DNA from: Candidatus Schekmanbacteria bacterium
Lineage (GTDB): Bacteria; CSSED10-310; JACPHN01
NCBI GenBank assembly: GCA_016188575.1
Contig: JACPHN010000154.1
Coordinates: 1-13,931 of the forward strand
DNA: 13,931 bases
Direction: 5' to 3'
The position numbers and the translations under genes were made by a program. Of this stretch, positions 1-11,361 are shown piece after piece (the stretch's first letter is position 1; the number at the start of each line of letters is the position of its first letter). The notes below the pieces were generated by a model. It was not told where the DNA came from and made no database searches. It saw only the letters and a list, made by a program, of their open reading frames with translations.

Positions 1-8
1 AGTCGCTC

Positions 9-339
9 TTGCGGGCGGCGTTGAGCACGTACCAAGCTGCGAAGCAGAGCACGGCCTCGTGTTCTCGCCCGTCTGGCGTTGTGCAGGCGGGACAGAGTGG
101 CTTGCCCGCGCAAGTTGAACGGATGGCGGCTGAGATCGGCCGGAGCACAAATCGCAAGGTTTGCAAGGACCGGGACTTGGTGGCTGGACATTGCTTGCAA
201 GGTCCAACCGCCAAGTCGGATGTTGTAGCGCCAGGCCCAAGTGCTGGTTGCGAGAGCCCCGAAAAGGCCAAGTCTTTTGCGCATGCCGTTCGCCCTCTTC
301 TCTTGAGAAGGTATGTACAGAAGATCCTTCCGTTCAGAA
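9..339 (+). pseudogene. possible decayed 3' end of an IS200/IS605 tnpB
   Basis: There is no convincing intact gene in this stretch. One frame (codons from position 9) is open and contains K-D-R-D-L-V-A-G-H-C-L at about 165-197. This resembles the RD-x-N-A-(A/G)-x-N-(I/L) motif that carries the last RuvC aspartate at the C-terminus of TnpB nucleases, with both Asn positions lost (to Val and Cys). Upstream, C-S-R-P-S-G-V-V-Q at about 60-86 loosely recalls the CSxCG zinc-finger half-site, but the second Cys is absent. The stretch ends at a stem-loop (340-361) typical of IS200/IS605 ends, which is the expected order of tnpB 3' end then right end. A TTGCAAGG direct repeat (161-168, 195-202) and an imperfect inverted repeat (174-183 with 208-217) also lie here. 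The motif match is short and degenerate, so this could simply be non-coding sequence. Confidence 0.27.
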
Positions 340-366
340 CCCCCCGGCTTTAGCCGTGGGGAGACT
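338..366 (+). mobile_element. IS200/IS605-type right-end stem-loop (omega-RNA scaffold-like remnant)
   Basis: The sequence folds as CCCC-C-CGGC-TTTA-GCCG-T-GGGG (340-361): a 4-bp stem, one C/T mismatch, a 4-bp stem and a TTTA loop, followed by GAGACTCA. Hairpins built on GGCTTTAGCC or GGCTTCAGCC with flanking C4/G4 arms are characteristic of the subterminal ends of IS200/IS605 elements, where they are read by the TnpA HUH transposase and form the 3' scaffold of the TnpB guide RNA. No transposase gene remains in the window, so this would be a relic or solo end. It sits directly before the coding region of the nucleotidyltransferase gene and supplies its best Shine-Dalgarno-like sequence. The identification rests on remembered family resemblance. 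Confidence 0.45.
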
Positions 367-369
367 CAG

Positions 370-1792
370 GTGGACGAAACGCATCTGACCGCCAACGAGG
401 CGAGAATTCTGCGCTCGCTGCGCTATCGAGACGCGGCGATGGCGGAGTTGCCGCCGCCGCGGCTTGACGCGCTGGTGCTCGCGGGCACTCATCAAGATCC
501 GACCAAGCTGATCAACGGGCGAAACAAGGCCCTGCTACCGCTTGAGGGAAAGCCCGTCGTTTGCCATGTCGTGGAGGCCGTTTGTGCCGCGCCTTCTGTG
601 GATCGCGTCTTTGTCGTCGGCCCCGTCGAGGAGCTCGGTAGAGCGCTCGCCGACCTCCGCGCTTCCACCGATCGCGTTCACCTCGTCCCGCAGCGGGGAA
701 ACTTCCTGGAGAACGGGCTGGCTGCGTATATGGCCGCACTCCCGGGCCAGGTGAGGCCGCCCCGTGCTGCTGACTTCGCACAAGACGTGTTAGCCAGGGC
801 GGATCTCGAGCTCGTGGCGAAGTCGCGGCTCACCGCTTGGGTCGTCGAGTGCCTGCAGGCTCTGGCCGTTCGGCTGGTGCTGACCGGAGCCGTAACCGCT
901 CGCTGGGACTCCACGGAGCGCAGCGGTGGCCCACAGGAAACGACGATCGAGCGAGCGCTCACTCTGCCCGAGTACGGTGAGCTGATCCAACAGCGCCTGA
1001 ACCTGATCGCGGATCGGCACTTGCTGCCGCCTGGATTGGGTGTGGAGAGCGTCGACCGGCTACTGCGGCGCCTCAGCCTGCTGCACTTCGGTGTCGCCCG
1101 CATCTCGTTCCGCCGCGCCGACCTCGTGCGCCAGCTCGCTTTCCGCGAGGCGCTCATGGACTGGCCGGCACTGATCGTCACCGGCGACGTGCCCTTGCTC
1201 ACACCCGAGGTGATCGAAAGGTTTGTTTCGGACTGTGATCTCAGGCGATGCGACCTGGCGTATGGCGTGGCGGACGCCGAAGCGCTAGCCCCCTACGCGA
1301 GCTCGCCTGGGGGGCCGGGAATCGACCGGCCCTATGTCGCCCTCCGTGAAAAGTTGCTGCGCATCGCCAATATCGCTATCGCGCGTCCACTACGGCTCGG
1401 GAGGTTGACCGAAGTGCAGCGCGGATATCAGTTGCGCAAGGCAAAGCAATGGGGAACGATTCTCGGGCTCCTCGCTTTTTCTCTCCAGCTTCCGGGCGGC
1501 GGCCGGGCGCTCAAGTACGTGTCGAGGTTTCAGACTCTCGCCGTGCTGTTGCGGCACCGCCGTCTGCCGCGGACGTATCGATGGCTGCGCAACAAGACGG
1601 GCGTCCGCGACCTCGAGTACCTCCTCGGTATCCTGCTCGCGGGACGGGTGCTGCTGGTGCCGACGCCCACGGGCGGCGTATCTATAGACATCGACGAGCT
1701 TTCCGACTATGAAGTGCTGAGGAAGAACTTTCGCCTTTGGCGCCAGGAGGAGCTCGCTCGCCTTTCCCCGCCACCCCGTACGAGAATGGACA

Positions 1793-1809
<17 letters not shown>
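370..1809 (+). CDS. MobA-like NTP transferase domain protein
   Basis: A nucleotidyltransferase of the GT-A/MobA-like fold (NTP_transf_3 type), which transfers a nucleotidyl group to a small-molecule or sugar acceptor. The exact substrate is unknown. The N-terminal signature LDALVLAGT, then [16 protein letters not shown], is the phosphate-binding loop with its Lys. [16 protein letters not shown], in the middle of the protein, carries the metal-binding Asp. Between these lies an unusually long insert of roughly 130 residues, and after it a C-terminal region ending [15 protein letters not shown], giving about 479 aa, far longer than MobA (about 190 aa). The start is uncertain: GTG at 370 has GGGGAG six bases upstream, ATG at 313 has a Shine-Dalgarno too close, and ATG at 439 begins four codons before the domain but has a weak site. 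The stop overlaps the guaB start by 17 bp, indicating operon coupling. Confidence 0.8.
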
Positions 1810-3222
<1,413 letters not shown>

Positions 3223-3235
3223 GCGGCGAGAGCGT

Positions 3236-4123
3236 ATGCGGTTCGTCAAGATGCACGGATCGGGGAATGATTATGTGTTTGTCGAACAGCACTGGCTCCC
3301 CAGGCGGCTCGACCTGGCTCGGCTTGCTCAGGCCGTCTCGGATCGACACTTCGGTGTCGGCAGCGATGGGTTGGTCGTGCTTGAAGCCTCCTCCTGCGCC
3401 GACGCCAAAATGCGGATCTGGAACGTCGACGGTTCCGAGGCCGAGCTCTGCGGCAACGCCTTACTGTGCACGACGAAGTTCCTGATTGAGCGCGAGCGCG
3501 TCGCGAATGATACCGCTCGTATCGAAACCCGAGCGGGGGCGCACAGGGGGCGCGGCCATCTGGAAGACGGCAAGGTAATGGAGGCAGAGGTCTCGCTTCC
3601 CGGTCCCCGGCTTCTCTCGGATGGCGTGTTTGCGCACCCCTTCGTCACCGAGGTGGTGGGTCTCGCGGTCCCGGCGACTGCCCTTTCCTTGGGAAACCCG
3701 CATTGCGTCGTCTTTGTCGACACGCTGTCGCGGTATCCTGTCGAACCCGTCGCGCGCGCACTGGCCGGCCACCCCCTGTTTCCCGACGGCGCCAACGTCG
3801 AATTCGTCCAGCCCAACGCTGACGGCACGTTCGCTGCTCGCATCGTCGAACGGGGGAGCGGGGAGACGCTCGCGTGTGGCTCCGGTGCGTGCGCGGTCGC
3901 GGTCGTTTCGTACCTGCACGGACACGGCGGGGCTGGGACGACGATTGCGCTTCGGGGGGGCACGGTGAGGGTTCGGTGGGAAGGAGCACCGCCGGTTACG
4001 AACCGCACGGATTTCGCGAGCAGCGATGCTGGGACACTTTGGCTTCGCGGCCCCTGCACGGAAGTCTATGAGGGCCGGCTAACAAATGTCGACAGCCTCT
4101 TGCACCGTTACGAAGAAAGGTAG
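3236..4123 (+). CDS. dapF: diaminopimelate epimerase
   Basis: Interconverts LL- and meso-2,6-diaminopimelate in the cytoplasm, for lysine and peptidoglycan synthesis; it uses two active-site cysteines and no cofactor. The sequence shows MHGSGNDYV near the N-terminus, then VGSDGLVVLE, and the first catalytic Cys in DGSEAELCGNALLC (about residues 67-80). LSLGNPHCVVF and GANVEFVQ follow, and the second catalytic Cys is in RGSGETLACGSGACAVAV (about residues 212-229). At 295 aa it is slightly longer than typical (about 275-285). CGNA-LLC departs from the usual CGNGIRC, but the Cys and Asn are kept. The ATG lies 13 bp after the guaB stop and the next gene starts 6 bp after its own stop, so it belongs to one transcription unit. 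Confidence 0.95.
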   Translation: MRFVKMHGSGNDYVFVEQHWLPRRLDLARLAQAVSDRHFGVGSDGLVVLEASSCADAKMRIWNVDGSEAELCGNALLCTTKFLIERERVANDTARIETRAGAHRGRGHLEDGKVMEAEVSLPGPRLLSDGVFAHPFVTEVVGLAVPATALSLGNPHCVVFVDTLSRYPVEPVARALAGHPLFPDGANVEFVQPNADGTFAARIVERGSGETLACGSGACAVAVVSYLHGHGGAGTTIALRGGTVRVRWEGAPPVTNRTDFASSDAGTLWLRGPCTEVYEGRLTNVDSLLHRYEER

Positions 4124-4129
4124 GCGGAA

Positions 4130-5029
4130 ATGAGCGAAGAAGTCGCGGAAGGCGGGACAAACAAGATTCTTCTATTGGAGACCGATGCGGCTGGGCGTGC
4201 CGCGTGCGCTGCCGCCTTGTCAAGGGCCGGATTTGAAGTGCAAGCCGCGGCGGACGCGAATGAGGCGAGGCACCTGCTGCTGAAACATGAATGGTCACTG
4301 GTGATCCTCGACCTGGAATCCGCCGAGGCTGATGGCGAGACCATTCATGATGAAATTCGAGAAAGCCCATTGCGCTGGGTCCCGCTCATTGGCCTCAGTC
4401 GGCTGCGGCCGGCGATAAGTGACCCACAAAGCCAAAAGGAGGCCTGGTTGGGGCGGCCGTTTGAGCTGGAGCAACTCGTGCGCCTGTCCTCCACGCTGAT
4501 CGAGCGCGATCGCCTGTACCGTAAGATCGCCACTGTCGATCCCACAACGGGAGCACTTTCGCATCGCGCCGCCCGCGAGGCCCTTGCGGAAGAGATTATC
4601 CGCGCCGAACGATCGTATCATCCGGTGGCCGTCGCGGTGCTCAATATCGACCTCTTCGACAGCATCAATCACACGCATGGACACCGCGTCGGAGACCAGG
4701 TGATGTCGGAGCTCGTGTGGCTGTTCAAGGCGCGAATGCGCAGGACGGACCGCATCGGCCGCTTCGGCGGCGGCCAATTCCTGGTTGTCTTGCCGGAGAC
4801 GAAAGTCGAGGGCGCCCTGCAAGCGTTGGAGAATCGCCGTGCCGAATATGAGGAGCTGGTCTTCTCCGGCCGCTCCGGGGATTTTCACGTCACGCTGTCG
4901 GTGGGGGCCGCATCGTATCCGGACGACGCCGAAGCCCCTGGCGAGCTCGTGGATCGGGCCCTGGACGCGCTGGCGCGTGCTCGCCGGGCCGGCGGAAATC
5001 GCGTCGAGATCTTCCAGCAACTGGTCTAG
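4130..5029 (+). CDS. receiver-GGDEF protein with degenerate active site
   Basis: A two-domain protein of 299 aa. Residues 11-125 form a response-regulator receiver domain: acidic pocket E17/D19, probable phospho-acceptor D61 in VILDLES, and Arg109 in the usual Lys position of (K)PFE. Residues 130-299 form a GGDEF domain (DPTTGALSHR, NIDLFDSIN, GHRVGDQVM, RRTDRIGRF). The signature loop reads GGGQF (213-217) instead of GG(D/E)EF, so the metal-binding acid and catalytic Glu are gone and diguanylate cyclase activity is unlikely. RxxD at R204-D207 sits exactly five residues before the loop, as the c-di-GMP inhibitory site does. It may therefore act as a c-di-GMP-binding effector or a structural partner, which is inference. 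It begins 6 bp after dapF, and is probably the last gene of this operon because a strong promoter follows. Confidence 0.88.
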   Translation: MSEEVAEGGTNKILLLETDAAGRAACAAALSRAGFEVQAAADANEARHLLLKHEWSLVILDLESAEADGETIHDEIRESPLRWVPLIGLSRLRPAISDPQSQKEAWLGRPFELEQLVRLSSTLIERDRLYRKIATVDPTTGALSHRAAREALAEEIIRAERSYHPVAVAVLNIDLFDSINHTHGHRVGDQVMSELVWLFKARMRRTDRIGRFGGGQFLVVLPETKVEGALQALENRRAEYEELVFSGRSGDFHVTLSVGAASYPDDAEAPGELVDRALDALARARRAGGNRVEIFQQLV

Positions 5030-5118
5030 TGAACAATCTCCATCGGGTGCTCTCCCTGCGATCGGGGCGCCAGGAGAAGTCCGGCCCGGGGAGGTCTCTC
5101 TCCATCGCGGCCTACGCC

Positions 5119-5147
5119 TTGACAGCGACAAAGGTGCTCCGTAGAAT
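5119..5147 (+). promoter_or_regulatory. sigma70-type promoter
   Basis: A perfect -35 TTGACA (5119-5124) is followed, after a 17-bp spacer, by the -10 TAGAAT (5142-5147), which matches TATAAT at five of six positions. It lies in the 201-bp gap between the GGDEF gene and the SH3-like gene, on the same strand. Transcription would start near 5154 and leave a 5' leader of about 75 nt. No riboswitch or terminator could be recognised in the leader. Confidence 0.75.
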
Positions 5148-5230
5148 GCCAGGCGGGGAGCGGGAGAGCAACTGCCGCGACAAGCCGTCGGCACCTCCGA
5201 GCTCTGAATCCAGCCCCGGGAAGTCGGTAG

Positions 5231-5962
5231 ATGATCATGATCGCGCAGCAAGCCTCGGGATGCGGGAAATGCTCCGGTGCACGGGTCCGCGCCACCATCT
5301 TCGTCGTCGCACTTGGCGCCATTGTCGGCGCGGCCTGCCAACGCGGGAGTGTGGAGACGGACGTGGGCCTGTCGGTCAAGACGTCTATCTATCATGTGGC
5401 GCGAGCTGACTGTAACTTGCTCGCCGATGTGGCACCAAACCGCCTGGGGGCCGAGGCCGACTCACTGAAGGAACAAAAGACGAAAGTGCTCGGGATTGGC
5501 ACCATAGAAATGGTGCACCAGGGAGACGAGCTGGAGGTCCTCGGGAGGCACCAGTCGTGGGCGCGCGTGCGCGTGCGGCGCACCGGTCGGATTGGCTGGC
5601 TCTACGCCGACTTCATTCGCACCTACGAGCTTGGCGAATGGTGGCACGGCGACACGGATCGTGCCCGGTTACACGCCAAGAGGATCTTTCAGGACAAGTT
5701 TATCCCCGTGGGCGGTTACCCGATCGCGCATGTGACCATCGAAGAAGCCTGGAACCAGCTCCGCTTTGAGTGCAAGCCCGATGAGGACTTTCCCGTGGAG
5801 GAAGCGAAAGACTTCGCGAAGCACTGGCTCATTTATCTGAAGGACGCGTTCCCCTACTGGGAGGATTACTTCGTGACGCTCACCGGATACCATGACGGTC
5901 AGGCGTTTGACGTCTTCTTGAGCGACAAGTCTGCCGAGCCGCACGTGGAGCTCAGATCCTGA
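5231..5962 (+). CDS. exported SH3-like domain protein, possible lipoprotein
   Basis: A 243-aa protein of unknown specific role. Residues 18-35 form a basic then hydrophobic segment (ATIFVVALGAIV) ending in G-A-A-C36, a weak lipobox (Gly at -3 instead of Leu), so lipid anchoring in the cell envelope is plausible but not sure. About residues 72-130 resemble a bacterial SH3 domain: GDELEVLGRHQSWARVR, then GRIGWLYADFI, the pattern of SH3b modules that bind peptidoglycan or protein partners. The C-terminal 110 residues (rich in W, Y, D and E) match nothing I recognise. Starts at 5231 and 5237 are both possible; the first has GGGAAG seven bases upstream. It is preceded by its own promoter, and the patatin gene begins about 20 bp downstream, suggesting co-transcription. 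Confidence 0.7.
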   Translation: MIMIAQQASGCGKCSGARVRATIFVVALGAIVGAACQRGSVETDVGLSVKTSIYHVARADCNLLADVAPNRLGAEADSLKEQKTKVLGIGTIEMVHQGDELEVLGRHQSWARVRVRRTGRIGWLYADFIRTYELGEWWHGDTDRARLHAKRIFQDKFIPVGGYPIAHVTIEEAWNQLRFECKPDEDFPVEEAKDFAKHWLIYLKDAFPYWEDYFVTLTGYHDGQAFDVFLSDKSAEPHVELRS

Positions 5963-5983
5963 ACCTGCGGCATGGAGTTACCC

Positions 5984-7384
5984 ATGTTTCAGCATGCCGA
6001 CCCGCTCCGACGGATTGCTCCCGTGCCGCTCTCCCAGAGCGCCGAGCAAGACGGTGTCCGCAGGGCGCTCAAGGATAAGGGACGTCGCACTGCCCTGGTC
6101 CTGGCAGGTGGCGGGATCACGGGGGCGTTCTATGAAGTCGGTGCCTTGAAGGCGCTCAATGACTTCATGGACGGCACGTTTGTAACGGACTTCGACATCT
6201 TCGTCGGCACGTCATCAGGCGCCTTCATTGCCGCCTCCCTGGCCAACGGAATCAGCCCCGAGGAGATGTTTCGCTCCTTGCACACCGAAGCCGGCTTCCT
6301 CTCGCAGCTCAAGCGTGCGGCCTTCTTCCACCCCGATTATGAGGAGCTCTGGAGAAAGGTCGCCGCGTTTCCTGCCACGTGGTTGAGCTTGACGCGAAAG
6401 TACCTGGCGAACCTCGAGGAAATGACGTACATCGACTATCTGTTGTCATTTTTCGAGGTCATGCCCGCAGGCATTCTCTCCAACGCCGGCCTGGAAACGC
6501 ATTTTCGCAAGATCTTCTCGCGGCCGCCGTTTGTCGACCGCTTTGACCAGATCCGCAAGGAGCTTTTCATCACGGCCGTCGATCTGGATGCCGGACGCCG
6601 CGTTGTATTCGGCGCGAAAGATTCCCCTGATGTGCGCATCTCGACGGCGATCCGCGCCGCCAGTGCCCTGCCGGTGATCTATAGTCCCGTGCGCATTGAC
6701 GGGATCGACTATGTCGACGGCGCGGTGCGCAGGACGCTCAACGTCGACGTTGCCATCGAGCGCGGTGCCGATCTGATCTTTCTGATCAACCCGCTCATGC
6801 CACTCCATAATACCTATCGAGAATCTTGCGTACCATTGGCATCGGGCAGTAGCCGTCACATCCGCACGAAAGGCCTGAGCTTCATCGCGGATCAGGTCAT
6901 GAGACTTTCCTTTGAATCCCGCGTTCTCTATGGGCTGAACGTATATCGGGCGCAGCATCCCGAAGTCGACATTCTGTTGATTCAACCTGAGCCGCGTGAT
7001 TTCAAGATGTTCTTTTACCGATACTTCCAATACTCACACCGCATCGCCTTGGTTGAGCATGGCTACGCCTCGGCCCGCTCCGCCATCATGTCCAACTATG
7101 AGCACTGGCGCCGGGCCTTTGACCAGCACGACATCCGGCTGTCGCAAGGTCTGGTGGAGTATGAGCTCGGAGTGATGAACCGAGCCGGCGCCCAGCTTTG
7201 GCATGCGGACCCGGCAACGCTTGAGGGCAGCGGCGCGGAGACTCTGGACGAGCGCCTCGGCCTCTCATCCAACCTTGCCGGTGGCGCTGGCCCGCGCCCG
7301 AAGTCCTCGGATGCCGCGGCCCGCCTGAAAATCTCACAAATCTCTGACGGCGAGCGCGGCGCTGGCCCCGTCGATCTCGGCTGA
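5984..7384 (+). CDS. patatin-like phospholipase
   Basis: A serine lipid acyl hydrolase of the patatin/PNPLA family, with a Ser-Asp dyad. From the ATG at 5984, the oxyanion-hole glycine-rich loop LAGGGITGAFYEVGALKAL falls at about residues 40-58. The nucleophile elbow GTSSG is at residues 75-79 (Ser77), and the catalytic Asp is in YVDGAV (Asp245). At about 466 aa it is larger than minimal patatins. The extra C-terminal part (from about residue 310) has an aromatic-rich segment and then a low-complexity Gly/Ala/Pro tail. The start at 5984 is chosen because GGAG lies six bases upstream; ATG 5972 would add four residues. The last 51 bp overlap the 3' end of a convergent gene on the other strand. 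No signal peptide is seen, so it is probably cytoplasmic or peripheral to the membrane. Confidence 0.9.
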   Translation: MFQHADPLRRIAPVPLSQSAEQDGVRRALKDKGRRTALVLAGGGITGAFYEVGALKALNDFMDGTFVTDFDIFVGTSSGAFIAASLANGISPEEMFRSLHTEAGFLSQLKRAAFFHPDYEELWRKVAAFPATWLSLTRKYLANLEEMTYIDYLLSFFEVMPAGILSNAGLETHFRKIFSRPPFVDRFDQIRKELFITAVDLDAGRRVVFGAKDSPDVRISTAIRAASALPVIYSPVRIDGIDYVDGAVRRTLNVDVAIERGADLIFLINPLMPLHNTYRESCVPLASGSSRHIRTKGLSFIADQVMRLSFESRVLYGLNVYRAQHPEVDILLIQPEPRDFKMFFYRYFQYSHRIALVEHGYASARSAIMSNYEHWRRAFDQHDIRLSQGLVEYELGVMNRAGAQLWHADPATLEGSGAETLDERLGLSSNLAGGAGPRPKSSDAAARLKISQISDGERGAGPVDLG

Positions 7385-8209
7385 CAGATTCGCCAGCAGC
7401 TCGTTGATCTTCTCAAGCTCGGCCGGCTGGGCGGCGTCCTGCAGGGTTACCTGAACGACGCGAACGTACGTGGCATCGAGCGCCGCCGCGATGTCGCGCA
7501 TGCGGAGCTCGTGGTCGCCGAGTAGGCCGCCGATCTCGCGCAGCGTCTGCAGCGTTGTCGCGCGCAGGTCGCGTACATGCACCAGTCGCTTCCCAAAGGC
7601 CGTGTCCTGTTCGCGGGCGATGTCGCGGTCGAGGCGACTGATTTCCAGTTGAATGAGCCGTTCGTCGTACTGGTCGAGAAAGTCCATCATGTGCTGCACG
7701 CGCTCCAGCACTTTCCGCGCGGTGCGCACGACGGGTAAGACATGGGGAATGAGCGGTCGGAGAAGTAGTCTCGCGGGATCACGGCTGCGGACTATCGTCA
7801 ACACGATTTGCGCCGAGAGGTGCACCACGTTGGTTCCCAGGGCGTAAAAAGCCTCACCACGAACGCATTCCACCACCATGGACAGGTCGGCGAGCTCATG
7901 TGCGACGGGCGGATTGCCCTTCAACTCCCTGCGCAGAGCGGAGAAGAGCGCCTGCATGACCGCCGCATTGCTGTCTCCGGCTGTGACTAGCCCCAACGCT
8001 TCATTCAGCCTCTCATGGGCACTCGGCTGGTCTTCTCCCTCCCGCACCCCGACCTGGCGCTCGCGTCCCAGCAGGTGCGCCGAATATACCTGCTCGACCC
8101 ACATCTTCTGCGCGCAGTGGAGCAGGTGCGTCTCCAGGACAGCCATAGCCGCGACACGAGTGCCGCAATACTCGCAGATCACCGCGTGTGGTGCTGGCTC
8201 GCTCGACAA
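7334..8209 (-). CDS. hypothetical protein with N-terminal zinc-finger-like motif
   Basis: I do not recognise the family. The 291-aa product starts with C12-x2-C15-x12-H28-x2-H31-C32 (ICEYCGTRVAAMAVLETHLLHC region), a C2H2-like knuckle likely to bind zinc. The rest is rich in charged and leucine residues and looks mainly helical. The stretch RKVLERVQHMMDFLDQYDERL and the following residues suggest coiled coil or a helical bundle. No membrane segment is evident. The start is TTG at 8209: an in-frame TGA lies four codons upstream (8219-8221), and GAGG sits about four bases before the TTG. It begins 25 bp after the enolase stop on the same strand, so it is probably translated from the enolase transcript. 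Its 3' end overlaps the patatin gene tail-to-tail. Confidence 0.7.
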   Translation of the reverse strand: MSSEPAPHAVICEYCGTRVAAMAVLETHLLHCAQKMWVEQVYSAHLLGRERQVGVREGEDQPSAHERLNEALGLVTAGDSNAAVMQALFSALRRELKGNPPVAHELADLSMVVECVRGEAFYALGTNVVHLSAQIVLTIVRSRDPARLLLRPLIPHVLPVVRTARKVLERVQHMMDFLDQYDERLIQLEISRLDRDIAREQDTAFGKRLVHVRDLRATTLQTLREIGGLLGDHELRMRDIAAALDATYVRVVQVTLQDAAQPAELEKINELLANLSAEIDGASAALAVRDL

Positions 8210-8234
8210 TTTTCCTCGTCACGATCACCGGCGG

Positions 8235-10087
<1,853 letters not shown>

Positions 10088-10090
10088 TGC

Positions 10091-10101
10091 CGGGTGACCC
10101 G
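10091..10101. repeat. small palindrome between divergent start codons
   Basis: CGGGTGACCCG is a perfect 5-bp inverted repeat around a central G. It fills the 14-bp gap between the minus-strand ATG (10087) and the larC ATG (10102). It could be an operator half-site or chance; in an odd-length GC-rich repeat of this size chance is quite possible. It leaves no room for two promoters, so each transcript would have to start inside the opposite gene. Confidence 0.35.
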
Positions 10102-11361
10102 ATGAACCGGAACCCCGATTTTCTGTTGCTCGACGCCGCCTCGGGGATTGCGGGCGACATGTTTCTCGCGGCGCTACTCGACGCCGGCGTGCCGCGGCAG
10201 GAGCTCGAAGCGACACTTCACTCTCTACCGCTACCACGGTTTGAGATGAAAGTCGAGTCCGTGCGTCGCGCCGGGCTGCGGGCGCTGCACGTGACGTTTG
10301 CGGGTACGGCCGGCGGAGGCCGCGTGGTCCAGCGCCTCGCGGACGCGCGGGCAGTGATCGCTGGCGGCTCCTTGTCCGCGCGCGCCAGCTCAGTCGCGCT
10401 GTCCATGTTCGCCGAGCTGTTTGCAGCGGAGGCGCGCGTGCACGGAGAGTCTCCGGAGGATGCGCATCTCCACGAGATCGGTGATCTGGACTCCGTGCTG
10501 GACATTGTCGGCAGCGCGGTGGCGCTCGACATGCTCGGATGGCCGGAGATCTACCTGATTGGGCCCCTGCGCACCGGGACAGGCGCGGTCGCGACCGCCC
10601 ACGGCATCTTGCCCGTGCCCGCGCCGGCGACCGTCGAGCTACTTCGCGGCGTGGACGTGCCGCTACTGCTGGACGGCGACGGGGAGCTCGTCACGCCGAC
10701 AGGCGCGCTCATGATCAGAACCCACTGTCGCGGCGTCGCGGGGGCGGCGCGTCCAGGCTCGATTGTATCGGTTGGCCATGGTGCCGGCGGCCGCGACACG
10801 CCGGCGCGTCCAAATGTAGTGCGGGTCTTTCTGGTCTCGGCGGCCGCCGCCGATCCCGCTGAGGCGGACCTGCATTCGGCGTTTGCGTCACTGCCAGACG
10901 ACGTGGCGCAGGACGAGGTGATCGAGCTGCGAGCACATCTCGACGACGCCACCGGCGAGGAGCTTGGGGAGCTCGTGAACATGCTGTCGGCCGTGGGTGC
11001 GCTCGACGTCGGGCTGTTGCCGGGCGTGGGAAAGCGGGGAAGACCGCTGACTGCGGTCACCGTGCTCTGCCCGGCGGCGCGGGCGGCGGCGCTCGCGACC
11101 GTGCTGTTTCGCGATTCCCCGACGCTGGGTGTGCGCTTCGCGGTGGCGAGGCGGCTCGTCTTGGCTCGTGACGTCATTTCAGTCCCGGTGGACGAGCTCG
11201 GCGAAATCCCCGTCAAGATCGCCTATCTGGGTGGAAAGCCGGTAAAAGCCAAGGTCGAATGGCGGGCTGCGGTGGAGGCCGCGGCAAGCAGCGGCGACTC
11301 CGCGCGGACAGTCTGCGAGCGCACACTTGCCGCGGCGCGGCGACTGGGGCTGCTGCCGTAG
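10102..11361 (+). CDS. larC: nickel-pincer cofactor biosynthesis protein LarC
   Basis: LarC (the former UPF0272/TIGR00299 family) inserts nickel into the pyridinium bisthiocarboxylate mononucleotide in a CTP-dependent step, making the nickel-pincer cofactor used by lactate racemase and related epimerases. The 419-aa product has the family's N-terminal LLLDAASGIAGDMFLAALLDAG, the acidic/His motif HLHEIGDLDSVLDIVG, HGILPVPAPATVELL, ELVTPTGA and GHGAGGRDTPARPNVVRVFL. The C-terminal domain runs from about residue 265. It is a single continuous frame, unlike the Lactobacillus gene, where a programmed frameshift joins larC1 and larC2. ATG 10102 is chosen over 10075 because the conserved N-terminus follows at once and 10075 would overlap the divergent gene. 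No larB, larE or racemase is nearby, so the cofactor's client enzyme is not in view. Confidence 0.9.
   Translation: MNRNPDFLLLDAASGIAGDMFLAALLDAGVPRQELEATLHSLPLPRFEMKVESVRRAGLRALHVTFAGTAGGGRVVQRLADARAVIAGGSLSARASSVALSMFAELFAAEARVHGESPEDAHLHEIGDLDSVLDIVGSAVALDMLGWPEIYLIGPLRTGTGAVATAHGILPVPAPATVELLRGVDVPLLLDGDGELVTPTGALMIRTHCRGVAGAARPGSIVSVGHGAGGRDTPARPNVVRVFLVSAAAADPAEADLHSAFASLPDDVAQDEVIELRAHLDDATGEELGELVNMLSAVGALDVGLLPGVGKRGRPLTAVTVLCPAARAAALATVLFRDSPTLGVRFAVARRLVLARDVISVPVDELGEIPVKIAYLGGKPVKAKVEWRAAVEAAASSGDSARTVCERTLAAARRLGLLP

Noticed and set aside
3328-4059. Minus-strand open frame (243 codons) opposite dapF
   Set aside because: dapF on the plus strand has both catalytic Cys motifs; the opposite frame has low-complexity Pro/Ser/Arg content.
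4295-5395. Minus-strand open frame (366 codons) opposite the receiver-GGDEF gene
   Set aside because: It runs across the GGDEF gene, an intergenic promoter and the next gene start. Its sequence is a complement-strand shadow without domains.
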